In this document: positions 12,201 to 24,834 of the stretch, one piece after another
Position numbering within the stretch: the first letter of the stretch is position 1
Layout: each line of letters starts with the position of its first letter
Source of the DNA: Pagrus major
Taxonomy: Eukaryota > Chordata > Actinopteri > Spariformes > Sparidae
Length of the DNA stretch: 64,000 nucleotides
Direction of reading: 5' to 3'
Assembly (NCBI RefSeq): GCF_040436345.1
Contig: NC_133235.1
Span: 17,446,660 to 17,510,659, forward strand
Notes under the pieces: model-generated
Told to the model about the DNA's origin: nothing
The model's input: the letters and a program-made list of their open reading frames with translations, nothing else
The model's database searches: none
Position numbers and translations under genes: made by a program

Positions 12201-13370
12201 CAGGTTTACGGGTGGTCTTCTTCAGGCTCTCACCACTGCCTTTGCGACATCATCAAGGTGAGCCAGTTCTTGATAGTTAACATAACACATTGCAGATGCA
12301 TCAACAATGGTTTCCTGTATTTATTATATGGGTTTCTTCACAGTTCTTCAACCCTACCTGTTACAATCCACTGTATGGAGGAAAATCTCAACATGGACAA
12401 ATGTGTGACACACTTCATGCTCCCTATTGGGGCCACGATGAACATGGATGGTGCAGCGCTCTATGAAGCTGTGGCTGCTTTATTCATTGCACAGATTAAT
12501 AATATGGAGTTTAACCTGGGTCAAATTATTGTCCTCAGGTACGCTCAAAAGACACTGAGCCTGACATACAGTTTTTAAAGATTTATTTACATAGGACCAG
12601 TTCCCATATAGTTCAGTGGGTTTCTTCATCACATTATCATCACTGTTTCTCCTGTTCAGTTTGATTGTCACAGTTGCAAGCATTGGTGCAGCAGGCATCC
12701 CACAGGCTGGCATGGTAACCATGATAATTGTGTTGGTGTCAGTTGGACTGCCCACTGAAGACATATCACTGCTCTTGATTTTTGATTGGATTCTGTAAGT
12801 TTACTGTGCATGCAACCAATATCAGTTTCAGAATTTAAGAGTGAAATCATTATCTTTGTGCAATATTGTGTTTTGATAAAACAAATGCAAGTGCAAACGG
12901 AGTGATTCATGGGCCATTTCAAGTCTGGCTAGTCTAGTCTAGAGTATTTCAAAATTCAGAAAAAAAAGATCTTGATTGCATTTAAAATTGATCATGACAT
13001 ACATTTTTGGCCAGACTGCCCACCCCTATTTGGGGAAAGTAAGGGGAGAGGCATGTAGTAGTTAGAATGTGAGTTGATCAGTGTGGGTCGTAACAAGTAG
13101 ATAAATATGAAGGTACAAAAGTAGAAAAAGACAAAAGTATTGAAGCGCAGAAGCTACATATTTTATCCTTTTAAAGATTGCCAAATCTATGAGAACATTT
13201 GTTTTTGATTTCACCTGTAACACCCTCAACGACTATAACCTCAAACCTCTTGTTGTTTGTTTGTTGATAGGGATCGTCTAAGGACCACCGTCAATGTGCT
13301 GGGTGACTGTATCGGCGTGGGCGTAGTGCAGCATCTGTCCAGACATGAGCTACAGAGCTGTCCAGTCTGA
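9282..13370 (+). CDS. SLC1-family excitatory amino-acid transporter (EAAT-like)
   Basis: Ten exons join in frame: 9282-9480, 9706-9843, 10851-11058, 11154-11196, 11291-11369, 11507-11681, 12024-12257, 12344-12538, 12660-12794, 13271-13370, giving 501 aa. The start ATG follows an in-frame TAG four codons upstream. The family couples glutamate/aspartate uptake to Na+, H+ and K+ gradients. Visible hallmarks are FPGELLIR and [11 protein letters not shown] in the early membrane helices, the serine-rich HP1 loop (SSSSSTLP, about 357-364), NMDG in TM7 (392-395), the HP2 loop [11 protein letters not shown], and TM8 [10 protein letters not shown]8 D470, R473, T474 and N477 correspond to EAAT ligand-binding residues. 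Sequons N204-ES and N217-ET lie in the usual glycosylated extracellular loop. The motif reads NMDGA, not the EAAT-typical NMDGT. The C-terminus is short, ending soon after LSRHELQ, which resembles EAAT1. The exact paralogue is unresolved; EAAT1/4 or fish-retained EAAT6/7 are possible. Confidence 0.9.
9977..10386. mobile_element. MITE-like element in transporter intron 2
   Basis: About 65 bp at 9977-10042 (starting gttggtgttgttcctacaac) recurs in inverted orientation at about 10318-10386, with a few mismatches. The shared parts include taattaatgttgctc and gcaactgacca. The roughly 410-bp unit has no coding capacity. It lies between exons 2 and 3 of the EAAT-like gene, so it is probably spliced out. 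No target duplication is obvious. Confidence 0.7.
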
Positions 13371-14340
13371 ACTTCATGAGGCTTGACAGCATCTGTTTCC
13401 AAAGGCTAAGATTCATATGATGATTCATGTTCTCTTTGTTACATTGATGAGGAGAATTTCACTACCTATATGCACTTATAGCTAATGCTGATTTAACTGA
13501 GAATATCGACAGTCATTATCCCCAAGAACATGTTTTAGAGCTTCAGAAAAAAACACTTAAAGATTCTCTGTGACTTGCATATGTTTAGAAAGGGGGCAGA
13601 TCTTCTCATCTGTGAGTTAGCAGCCCCTGTGCCTCCTCGTATCATCAGGAGTGTTAAGTATGTGTATGCGGGTGTGTATTGATTTGGTTAATTTAAGTAT
13701 TGTTAGTGAAAATAATGGAGACCCCAGGACGAGTAGATAGGATCTTAACAAACAAAATTAACAAACAAACATGAGGTTATAGAGACATCTATTTAACCCA
13801 TGTATGTAAAATGTGATGAGTAGACCAGCCCACTGTTCCCTTCCTTGTAATATTGTAGAGGTGTCTTTTATAGGGAACACTCTACCACCATCTGCTGGCT
13901 GGGATATCATATCGCAAGACAAAAAACTATATAAATGACCTAGTTGCACATGGGAAAAGCAAATACATATAGATCTGTTTAATATTTTATGGTACCGCAA
14001 TGTATGAATTATAAGTAAACACAAGAAAATGTTGGCCTGGATCTGAAACATGATGGTCATGTTTAAAAGCTACAAACAAAGCAATAAAAGTTAATTTTAC
14101 CTTTTTGATTCAAGGACTCAAGTGTCTTCAGTTAGCCAAGCGCTTTAAAACAAGATAAGCCACAATTTAAAGCTGGCAAGCCTTTCTTGGAAGTAAGACA
14201 AGATAATTTATTAACTTGTTTATTTTAACTAGTCATTAAAACAATGTTGAAACACCGAAAGCTATCCACTTTTAATTCAGGGTGTCTCAACTGCACCAAA
14301 TCTGTGGGGAAACAAATGCTTTTAGTCACAAGTCTGGGCA
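13371..14340. other. 3'UTR and short intergenic stretch
   Basis: Probable 3'UTR of the EAAT-like gene up to about 14.1 kb, then unique AT-rich sequence. No exon is seen. Confidence 0.4.
14083..14088 (+). terminator. poly(A) signal of the EAAT-like gene
   Basis: An AATAAA hexamer lies about 710 bp past the stop codon in the same orientation, before the next gene's promoter region. It is the best candidate for the 3' end, though other signals are possible. Confidence 0.4.
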
Positions 14341-14374
14341 TGTTGCAGTATTTCTGGGCTGTTCAAAGTAGCGT

Positions 14375-14478
14375 TATAAATAGAAAACTGTAAACACACC
14401 CGAAATGCATTATACTGCCAAACAGCCAATGGCAGGAGAAGAATAGGAAACTGTGGCTGCCCCCTCCGGGTGCTGAGC
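14375..14478 (+). promoter_or_regulatory. atcay: candidate atcay core promoter with RE1-like site
   Basis: A TATAAATA box at 14375-14382 and a CCAAT at about 14426 are followed at 14455-14478 by GGCTGCCCC - CTCC - GGGTGCTGAGC. The two halves resemble the half-sites of the neuronal silencer RE1/NRSE (GCTGTCC and GGTGCTGA), with wider spacing than the canonical site. Caytaxin is a neuron-restricted protein, so REST control would make sense. Motif reading only; no matrix score was computed. Confidence 0.4.
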
Positions 14479-15413
14479 ACAATGTTAGAGAGATGCCACT
14501 GACATCGCCCAGAGCTCAGTGCAGCTGTGAGGAGAGACGGAAAGAAAGAGAGAGAGGAACGGAAAGGAGGGGGCTGTTAGCATCACAGCCAGCGTGCAAG
14601 AGAAAAGGAGGGGAATTCATGTGGAGGAGGGGTTTCATCATGAGTGAGAGAGCTTAAAAGAGATGGTGAGAAAAAGCAAGAGAGAGAGAGAGCGAGGCTG
14701 TGTATGTGAGGGAGGAAGATGCTGTTGCCAGGGAACAGCGGTGAGGTCGAACTGTCCATCTTTTCCAGCTCGCAGGAGGATAAAAACATATTAAATCATG
14801 GATGCAAAACGGACTGAACGTGAGGGGAGGAATAACAGCTGATCCTGAATGCAAGCGGCCGAAGAGAATCAAAGAGAAGGTAGGCAGGTGTGATTACATA
14901 ACCACCATAACACAGCGCCCATACGGCTGACATCATCACAGCAGGATTAGAGCCTGGGGTGGGGGCATTAGTGTTGTTGGGGGGAGGAGGGGGGGATTCG
15001 GCAGAGACAAGCAGAAATAAATAGGAGGAAGAGAGATGGAGAGTCATCGTCATGAGGCGAGCTAAAAGCGCTGGACGAGGATTATCTTTTGTTCAAAAAG
15101 CAGCACAGTATCGGACTGGCAGAGGAGACTGAAAAGATGAAAGCAGGATGGCGTTTGCTGTGCGATGACCCTGACTCTCTTAACTGTTCTCCTCTCTACA
15201 GGACACAATTTCTCTCTCAGGTTCCATTCGCAGCATCAGTAAAGAGCAAGAATTGGATCCTGAACACAAGAGTGTCCCACCTGCAGATGTAAACAGTGGT
15301 TTCCCTCACTCTGCTCAGGCAGATTTAAGGAGGAGGAAGAGCAGGAAAAGAGAGAGGAGCATCTGAAATCAAACTTCAAAACGGCGAAGAGGAAGTCTTC
15401 TTAATTACACTAT
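14405..15413 (+). other. atcay: likely 5'UTR exons of atcay
   Basis: The GA-rich block to 14879 ends at a donor (gagaag then gtaggc). A second block at 15202-15413 begins after a strong acceptor (ctcctctctacag) and ends at gtgagta. The first coding exon then has its own acceptor (ccttggcag) only three bases before the ATG, so upstream non-coding exons must exist. These blocks fit, but the transcription start is a guess. Confidence 0.4.
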
Positions 15414-17798
15414 GTGAGTACCCTCCCTTATATGAGACATGATTTTTCAGGCTTTGACAGGATATAGTGCATTTTTCCAGGCCAGAGTCTCAGTCGATAA
15501 CATGATATTTAATGCTTCGTTTCATCGGCCACTGCTATTACTGAGAGAGCCTCTGTTTCCATTTGTCAAATAAAGAAAGGATGGCAGTCGTGACAGATTA
15601 GCTACTCTCCTCTCACACACACTTTAATGCCCTGAAAATGTCATTTCTCAATCAGCTTCTTGACGAAAGTAACATGTATGAACACACTTTTCTCTGCCAA
15701 ATTTAGAACTGCTTTTGCCCTTTCAGATGAGATGTTTCAGTTTCTCTGTCGTGTATTGTTCAGGATTTAGCAACATTTTAATCAGATTCTGTCAAACCAC
15801 AGCCACTCAGTCCTGACAAAGCAGATAAGCTGAGTGTTATCTATAAATGATACTTAAAGATGTATTTGAACTTGACAAGTCTACTATGTCACTATGACTT
15901 TTTTACGTCACTGTTCTCTTGTCTGTAAATTACCCTCAGTCTAGCTAAAAAAGGCTGTACTCCATCATGATGTCTCGCCTTGCCTTGCCCTTTATCATCA
16001 GTAGCTCTCTTGATGCTTATCTCCAAGCTGCAGGCCATGTAAATGATTTCATAATGCAGAAGTGGAAAGAATACTGTGATGTTAGTTCAAGTGAAAGCTC
16101 TACTGCTTCACTTACATTTTGCTTACTGAATGTCAAAGAAAGTCACTTGTCAAGGAAAATATTTGCTTAAAAAACAAGCATCACTGTATCTTTTCAGCTT
16201 TCCATTTTTTGACAGACTATTAAGTGTTTGGTTTGATAAGCACAGCACAGTGAACAGCTCACGAGAGAGTGTTTGTAAAACGAAGGCTGCTCTGCCATAT
16301 GGACTCCAATCCCCTACCAAACACATTACTTTGTGTCCATTAATCAGCAGTTCAATGTATGAGCAGCTGAGCCTTGGCAAGAGACATCTGCACAGACAAC
16401 AAACCACACGCACCAATCTGGTGTGAGAATTCCCCTACTTTATTCTCAGCTAATCACACGACCTCTTTCATTCTTAATCCAGCAGAGAAAATGATCAATC
16501 CGTCTCAGAAAGAGTGTGAGAACAGAGGAATGTTAAAATCAAAGTGAGATGTAGCTAAAAGGGTCTTCATTGATGTGGTGTTTCAGGAGTTCCCCAGCAG
16601 TCCCACATCAAACACTCCAACTATCTCATGGGATAATGCAGTGTAAACACATTCTCCTTCATTATTTAGAATCCAATCATCCAATCACAACACAGCAGCA
16701 TGTAGCCTGAAGGCATGTGCCTGTCCCAGTATAGGCACTGATGGCCTATCAGTGCCATCCCAGTGGATAAATGGACTGCAGTAATGTCTGCTATAGCATG
16801 AACTCTGGCTGGGACAGTGATGTAGGAAGGACACTCCTCCCCCATACGCACATTTCTGACCAGAGACTCACACATGATGTTCGTTCTGTGCATGACTGAT
16901 CTAGCCTGCAAGAACTGACCCAAACACGAGAAACAAAGCTTTACTTCACACTCTAATAAAAAGACATGCAGTGTTGGATCATGAGACTTCTGTCATATCT
17001 GATTTGGTTATGTAAAATATGGAAGTTGAGATCACCATCTGCTTTACGATGGCACGTATGATTTGTTTGTATCACCCTGAGGGGCTGTATGAGCAATGTT
17101 TTATTTTTGTCTCTTACTCTAGGGATGTAGGGAACACAAAGCCACTGGGACTGAGTTTTTATACTTTTTTTATTTAATGACATCATTACCCATGACAAAT
17201 TAGCCATAGTGTTTTAGGAAATTAGAAAACGTATTTTGTCTTGGGCTAACTAACCAGCAGACCACACTTTGAAATGTGTTATATCAGGGATAAAAGTTGA
17301 TGATTAGGCAAGATTGTTGGCCGGATTCTTCATTACATTCATACTCCAGCAACGTAGCATATCGCTTCTATGAGGTTGTTGGACTTACGTGAAACAGGTT
17401 AAAAAAGGAATTATTGAAATTGAAGCAAAAGAGGAGCATATATAATAATTCCTCATCACTAGTATGGTTCAAGCTCCAAAATCAGTCCTACATTTCCCAT
17501 AAGGCAACTGGATTGTTCTTTCATTAAACCCTCCCTGGTAAACACCCACGTCTTTCAAACTCCACACCTTGAATTTTTGTAGCTCCGGCTTTCTGTCATT
17601 TAAGTTTGAAGTCTGGAGCAAAAATTCAGATAATCCTGATGGAGTCATCAGGGTGGTGTAAAGTGGGTGGAGTGGCCCTTTGAGACAGCTACAAGTGCTG
17701 CGTGTTTTAACAAGCTTGTAACACTCTGGTTCCAACTGAGTGGCATTGTTTTATGTGTTTGTCAACCACAGTGAGCTGAAGCCTGTCCTCCTTGGCAG
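15414..17798. other. presumed 5'UTR intron of atcay
   Basis: Sequence between the possible 5'UTR exon and the first coding exon. Its open frames show no recognisable motif or splice context. Confidence 0.35.
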
Positions 17799-17801
17799 AG
17801 G

Positions 17802-20800
17802 ATGGGTACAGCAGAAGCCACTTTACGCATGGACAGCATGGAGGTGAAGGACGAGTGGCAGGATGAGGACTTCCCCAGGTAATTGTGTGTCTGTGTGTGT
17901 GATTTGTACACAGGCTTCGACAAACAGGCCCAGCTCTGATGATTGTCACGTGTGTTGAAAGCTGAGAGGCAGCAGGTGTGTTCTTTCCTTGATGTAGTCG
18001 TTATGTGTTACGTGATGAGGCTGTGTCAAGTCAGTGAACAAAACAGCAGCAACCATGGAGAAAATAAGGAGGAGAAGTCAAACACTTCACAGCATCCGGC
18101 AACGGAAAAATAGTCGGCCACCCACGCTCTTTTACTGACAAGAATCACTTGTATAGAGGAGGAAATGTGTTTGTGAAAAATGCGCAGAGGAAACTGATTA
18201 TTCAAGGACATCCAGTGTATTCACAGCATATCTTTATACAGTATATTGTACATTATTCTCCATTTTGGTATTTGGCTGCTGCAAGTCTAAGTCATTGGCT
18301 AAATCGTAAACTGTACTTAAGGGAAGAGGAATAATTGGAATGGAGGAAAAGCATATTAACTGTTTTTGTTTTTCTATTTCTCTATATCTCTACCATGTGT
18401 ATGCACAGTTCTTATTTCTGTATGTATAATGTAGTAGAATATAGTTGCACACAGTTGTAACCTGAGTCCTATAGAGAAACGTTCAAGATGCTTTTACACT
18501 GCAAACTGTTTTTCTCCTCCCCACTGTTTAATCCACTGTTAAATATCTGTTGCTGCTGTCTTTAACGTATCTCTATAAAGCTTCTGACAACATAATAACA
18601 GCAATTATTTCAACTGCTCCATCAACTAGCCCATACTTGTGGTTGTTTTAGGGTGTGTTTGTCTATTCATGCATGACTGTGTTAATGTCTGTGTCTTTCT
18701 CTGTCTGTCTGTGTATATGTATGTGTGCGTGTTTGTATCAGTGCTATCAACTGTAATAGAACCTTCTTGTCCCCCAGCACTGAGGGTTCAGCTGTCTTAT
18801 TATAATGTCAGAGGGGAGTTGGTAATTATTGTTGTTGCTTTCTGCTACGACACATATTGTTTTTAAGGACACACTGGAGTTAAATCACAATAAAGACGCT
18901 CCAATACAAAAGGCCAAGGGCAAAGATGCGAGAAACAACTGCTCATACTTTGTAGTTTATTTAGAAATTAATTTCTTACTTACAATTACTAAGAACTTAG
19001 AAAAAGACCAAAACAATCATTAACTTCATACCAGGAGAGTGATGGGCCAACGAGAAACTTGACTTTCTGTGTCATTTTATTTTTCATTGTTACTGTTTTC
19101 GATTTTTGTATTTATTCTGTATATTGATGTCTTTCTCTGCAGGCCACTACCAGAGGATGGATATGTTGATTCCTCATGTGGCCTCACTGACACCAGAACC
19201 AGTACGTGAATAAATACATAGCATTAAATGCATTTTTTACTTTGTTCTGTATTTAAACATTCCTGATCCGCCTGTCCAGATCCTCCCACCACTCTGAATG
19301 TGGGCGAGTCCATGGCCCAGCGTAAGCGCCGCACTCTGGTCGCCCCTGATATGAATCTTTCCCTGGATCAAAGTGAGGGATCGGTGCTCTCTGATGACTT
19401 CCTGGAAACGCCCGATGACCTGGACATCAATGTAGACGACATAGAGACTCCTGATGAGACTGATTCACTGGAATTCATCAACAATGGCAACGAGCTGGAG
19501 TGGGAAGGTCAGACAATACTGATAATTTTAGAAACATGTATGTAGGATGTGTGTTGGAATGTATTTAAGAAGCAAATCATAATACTTGTAGTGTCTTTGG
19601 TTTGAGTCCCGGCTCTGATATCACTGGCTTTTCAGTCAAAAATTGCTGCCAACTGTCAAATACAGCAAAAAATTAAATCAAACAATGACACACATCTTCC
19701 ACAGCCAAGAAAAACTGTACTAGTGATTCAGTAGGATATGAGTATTTTAACCTTCACACATGCAGCATTTATTGTTGGGCTATTGTGTATTGCATTGCAA
19801 AATACTGTCAGGTGTGCGTTTTTATTTTGTCCACAACCTGTAAACAAAGCCTGTGGTGAGAATATCATTGTGGGAGCTGTGCAAAATTTACAGGCTATGT
19901 GTGAAAAATCTGAATTGTTTCTCAATAATGTTTCTTTAGATCGATTCTGCTTGGCAAAGCCCAGATTTTTACTTGTAGTGATTTCAAAATTGTTAGCGGA
20001 AGTGGCCAATGAACGTTAAAAAACATTGTTGTGTCACCTTGTGTCTAGATGATACTCCTGTGGCCACTGCCAAGCGTCTTCCAGGTGAAAGTGAAGAGGA
20101 GAGAGACTCATCCGGTCGTCTGTGGCGAACAGTGATCATCGGTGACCAGGAGCAGCGGATTGACATGCAGGTCATCAGACCATACCTGAGGGTGGTCACA
20201 CACGGAGGTTAGTAAAAGAGTTTATTTAAATACTTCTAGTGTGTGTGTTAGATCGAAGCTGTTTTATTCATTATTATATGTTTTTATTAATATTTTTTTA
20301 ATGCAAAAAGGAAAAACCAATGCACTCAATTAAAGAGAATAAATCTTGGAATAAATCTGGAATAAATCTTGCCTTTGTGTTTAGTTTATAATGTTTTTGG
20401 TTGAAACTGTTCTAGAATCAGAATCAGAATTCCTTTATTTGTCCCGCAAATGGGGAAATTTCTCTGTCACAGCAGCCAAAGGACAGTAATTACAATAAAC
20501 AATAATAAAAAGTAAAAAAAAAAATTAAAAAAACTGTACTACTTCTACTTCTATTGCACTATACTGACAGGTTTTTTTTCTATTTTTTAGTCACTTGATA
20601 CACCTGAAATGATTTAATGCCATTTGTAACATGAAAACTTTCCATACTGAAGAAGACACACCGCCGAAACCTAAATTAGTGCATTTAAAAAAAAATAGAT
20701 ATGATTATAGGTCGTTTGGATAGATTTTGGTGTGCAAACTTTTTTTGTTCTTGAACTTTTAAAAAGCTTTTGTACAAGTCATAACTAGGGCTGAACAATT

Positions 20801-23800
20801 TGGGAAAAAACCATCAAAATATGAGCTGATCTATATTCTAATAAAAAAACGAGAACTTAAAGATATGAATTGCTGAAGTGTTCATTATTATTTTTTTCAA
20901 TTATCGTGGAACATATAACAATCAAACACACAATTATCACAAAAATTGTGACTTAAGTTTTATAAATAAAGTAATATGAATACAAATAATAAAGAAATTC
21001 AACAAGAGAATAATAGGACATTTCTGTAAGCAATTTCTGACACTGAAATGTGTCAGGCCCACAAGCAGCATCTAAATACTGTACATTCTGCAATCAAGTT
21101 AAATAAGTTTGTCTCTTCCAAGCCGAAATACTTCCATATCACGGAAGTGCTGCCTTTCTTTGTTACTACTCGTCCAAGGTTGCTGCTGGATCAGAGGACG
21201 CCATTTTTCCACACCACAAATCAAAAGTTTTACTTGGGTTTTACGTGTTGTTGTTGGTGGTAGGCGTATACCCAGTCGCCTACGGCCATATCTGATCTGA
21301 TTTGAATTTGATTAAATCATTCAGCCCTAGTCATTACAAAGATTTCACCAGGATTTCAATAATCTTGTCGGGGTGGAAAAGCATGAAAGCACTCAGACCA
21401 TCCACAGACATTGAAACTCAGGGAATAAAAGGACAATCAGAACAAACCCACTTATATGGCATATTTCATGCACAATGGAAACTTCATTGCATCACACTGA
21501 AATGTAACTTTAATGATGTTAACCAGACCCAGTCCACAACCACCCACTCTCAGCAAGCATGCAAAAAGCACACCTGACAATTTTAATTACACAACGCTAC
21601 TTTGAAAGCAATAAAACATAATATGATAATATTGATAATGCAGTCAGTGAAACAAATCAGCCATCATACTGAATGGGTGTCTCTCTCCTCTTTTAGGTTA
21701 TTACGGCGAGGGTCTGAATGCCATCATTGTGTTTGCTGCCTGCTACCTCCCTGACAGCAGCTGTGAGGACTACACATACATCATGGAGAATCTCTTCCTG
21801 TAAGATCCAGTCTGGTCTCTCTCAGGGGCTCTTTGAAACTGACATGCTGTATTATGAGCCTTCTCATAATATTGTTTTTCTACTTTCTTCTTTTTTCCAC
21901 TGTGTTATTGATCATAGGCTGTGACCAGAGAAAATGTTTCATGGGATATGCATGTCAAATCATGTTTGAAACGATTATTAACTTCACATGCTAAAAATCA
22001 AATGACAACATTAATTTTAGATTTAAGAATTTTGAAGCATAAATCTGGATCAGATCCACTTCCCAACACAGGAATTCTTTCAATTAAAGTGTTGTACCGT
22101 CAAAACTGAGCTTGTTTGTTCTGTCCTCAGATATGTTGTGAGCAGCCTGGAGCTGCTGGTGGCCGAAGATTACATGATTGTTTACATGAACGGAGCAACT
22201 CCTCGCAGGAAGATGCCCGGCATCAGCTGGCTGAAGAGATGCTACCAGATGATTGACAGGAAGTAAGACTGACACTATATCAGAACAGTTTGGGATGGAC
22301 ATGAGAACATATTCAAGAATGTCAAACTAATATTGTTGATGATAAAGATAAATGATGATTTTGTTTTGTTATGATTTGATGATAATGATAAATCTAAATG
22401 TTTCCTGCAGACTGAGGAAGAATCTAAAGTGTCTCATCATCGCTCACCCAACATGGTTCATCCGGACTGTCCTGGCCATCTCAAGACCTTTCATCAGGTG
22501 AGGATTCATTCAGTGTGGTTTCACAGTCCATCAGTCTGTCCTCTGAGTCATACATTCTATGAGAACCTTGTCCGCAAACAATTCTGATAAACAGAAGGAA
22601 GACAAATTAGGGGATCATGACATAATGATTCAGACCATGTAGATTCAGACCATCACAAACCATAAAAGTGTTGTTCTTGCACAAGAAAATGAGCTTTGAT
22701 ATCTCAAGATAACCCAATAATTAAGACACCCCACCAGATTCTTTCTTTAAATGAACATTAAGTGCAATGACTTACATACACCTTACTGCATTCAAGAAAT
22801 ACAGGCATAGTTTGCTTTGAAGATAGTTGGCTCGTCCCAGTTAGTGGCCATTCCTCAAACCAGCTGTTTAGCCCTCTCGCTAAACACCGGTAATTTTCAA
22901 TGATCATAATAGCACAAATAATTAACATGTAAATCTCTTAATAAATAAACATGTTTTTACGCTAATATAAAGCGGGAGATTACTGAGCAACAAAAACTGA
23001 TTTATCGAACTTTTAAAATAATCCCTTGGAAGTCTTTGAATATATATGTCAATATGCATTATTATAATGTTCTTCTCTTATGGACCGACCCCCATGCCTC
23101 CCACTCTTTTGTGTCAGATATTTTGTCATCGTAATCTGTATATATTTTGTTGGTCTGTTCTGTACATGCAACATCTATTGCATCTGTCTGTCCTGGGAGT
23201 GGGATCCCTCGTGTGTGGCTCTTCCTGAGGTTTTTTTGTCCCTGCTACATCCTACATTTGTTTTTTTTCCTCACTTCGAATCGAGGATCTAAGGACAGAG
23301 GATGTCATTCACTATACAGATTGTAAAGCCCAGTGAGGCAATGTGATTGTGACTTTTGGCTATATAAACTTGACTTGACTTGACTCTAATTGTGTAATAA
23401 GAGTGATAGAAGTTTTCAGACAGGATCATTTCTGACAATAATTTGTATGTTATTCATGGTTTCTGCAGCGTGAAGTTCATGGATAAGATCCGGTATGTTC
23501 ACAACCTGGAGGAACTCAGCCAGATCATCCCCATGGAGCACGTGCAGATCCCTGAGTGTGTGTTGCAGTAAGTACTCTGAGCCACCAAGGGTCGCTGTTG
23601 AGACACCAGAGTCTATCACAGCTCATGTTTTAGCAGTAGTATTGCACACTTGAAAGATTGCTCATCGTACAGTGACTGAACTAAACCTGAGTCTTGTGTC
23701 CTTAACTCTGTCCTTAACTCATTAATTTTAGTATGTTGTATTATTACCATTTATTTGCATGTAGAGTATAGTGTTTATTTGAATGATCTTGGACAGGTGA

Positions 23801-24677
23801 AACAGTAGATGATCAAGTTGGCAGAGACATGACGGCCAAGTCCTAAACAGCGTACAATAGACAGTTTTCTAACAAGTGAAATATGAAAATTAATATCTGT
23901 CTGTGGCTGTACCTCAACATATTTAGCTGGGTGAATCTCATAACAAGAGACTTAGGGAATAACTGCAGTGAATCCAGTAATAGTAACACAGTAGACAGTG
24001 CCAAACTACAACAGCAGAAACAATCTGAGCCAACATACTGCAGTTGACTTAGTGAGAAGTATGTCGTATGTATGTAATGACACATCAGCCTAAGATTTCT
24101 TTTCTCTGTTTTTTTTAAAGGTATGACGACGAGAAGATAAGAGCACAAAGAGAGAGGTCAGCAGTAGACTCTCGTGTGATTTTATTTTTATAAAGAGATT
24201 TAATGCATGCTCTTTTTCCTGCGTCAGTTTACATAAATATTTGCCTGTCTTACTTGCAGACTTGAGCAAGAGCAGCAACAGACAAACTCAACACCCCCTA
24301 AAGAAAGGTGACCTCATTTTGCAGTACATACAGTCCTAAGCCATTTTTGGATGAATCAAAGGTTTTTTTTTACCACAGCACTGCAGCACCAGAACATGGA
24401 AACAGTTCAGACATTTTTATTCTCTTATTTAGAAGAATTCTGAAACTGTTTTATTTTCACTTACTGTTGTTCAGTTCTTGAGATACTGAAATAAGGCTGT
24501 TCCTTTTATTAAGTGTGAGCTGCTTCTGCAGCTACGTGCATATATTTTGGCAACAGAAAGCATAGCCTAATATGGGCGACATGAGCAAACAAAACATTTA
24601 TATTACTTATGGCTTAACTTTAATCTGTCATTTCCAGGCCAAAGTCAATGATCACAGAGGTTGGCCGTGACATCTGA
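17802..24677 (+). CDS. atcay: caytaxin (BNIP2-family CRAL-TRIO protein)
   Basis: Eleven coding exons join in frame: 17802-17878, 19143-19201, 19280-19507, 20049-20207, 21697-21799, 22131-22262, 22411-22497, 23469-23567, 24121-24156, 24260-24307, 24638-24677, giving 355 aa (human is about 371). The N-terminus [10 protein letters not shown] and [13 protein letters not shown] match caytaxin. The centre carries the acidic [20 protein letters not shown] block and NELEWEDD, a W-acidic motif used for kinesin light chain binding in this family. The BCH/CRAL-TRIO lipid-binding-like domain covers roughly 155-315, with [17 protein letters not shown] and [16 protein letters not shown]. Human ATCAY is a neuronal adaptor mutated in Cayman ataxia; roles in glutaminase transport along microtubules are family knowledge. 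The C-terminus differs from human, ending in EVGRDI, and is encoded by three small exons. atcay followed by nmrk2 is conserved synteny with human 19p13.3. Confidence 0.96.
20414..20515 (-). repeat. LINE 3' tail with GATTCT repeats
   Basis: On the minus strand the sequence runs through a GGGACAAATAAAGGAATT segment into a short CTGATT/GATTCT array, the usual 3' end of L2/CR1-type fish LINEs. Only the tail is present, inside an atcay intron. Family name is from memory. Confidence 0.55.
20786..21329. mobile_element. non-autonomous hAT element with 8-bp TSD
   Basis: The 544-bp unit opens with TAGGGCTGAACAATTT and closes with AAATCATTCAGCCCTA, near-perfect inverted termini. It is flanked by gtcataac (20778-20785) and gtcattac (21330-21337), an 8-bp target duplication with one mismatch, diagnostic of hAT insertion. 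There is no transposase. It sits in the atcay intron between exons 4 and 5. Confidence 0.85.
23075..23386 (+). repeat. LINE 3'UTR fragment with TTGAC tail
   Basis: The block ends in attgtaaagcccagtgaggca, then a TATATAAAC-like stretch and a TTGAC array (about 23368-23385). It contains ctgtcctgggagtgggatccc and ctaaggacagaggatgtc. This order is a frequent dispersed repeat in fish genomes, interpreted as a retrotransposon 3' end. It lies in the atcay intron before exon 8. Confidence 0.6.
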
Positions 24678-24795
24678 CATTAAGGTAAGGGTCCTCGTGA
24701 ACTTAACTACCTTTCCAATTTCATCCAGGCCGGTTTGTAATGTCAGCCCTCTGTAACTAATCTGTGACATACAGAGCAATGTTCTCTTCTGCTTG

Positions 24796-24796
24796 C

Positions 24797-24834
<38 letters not shown>
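24796..24834. repeat. CA microsatellite
   Basis: A (CA)n tract interrupted once by AAAC, about 120 bp beyond the atcay stop codon and probably inside its 3'UTR. Confidence 0.95.
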
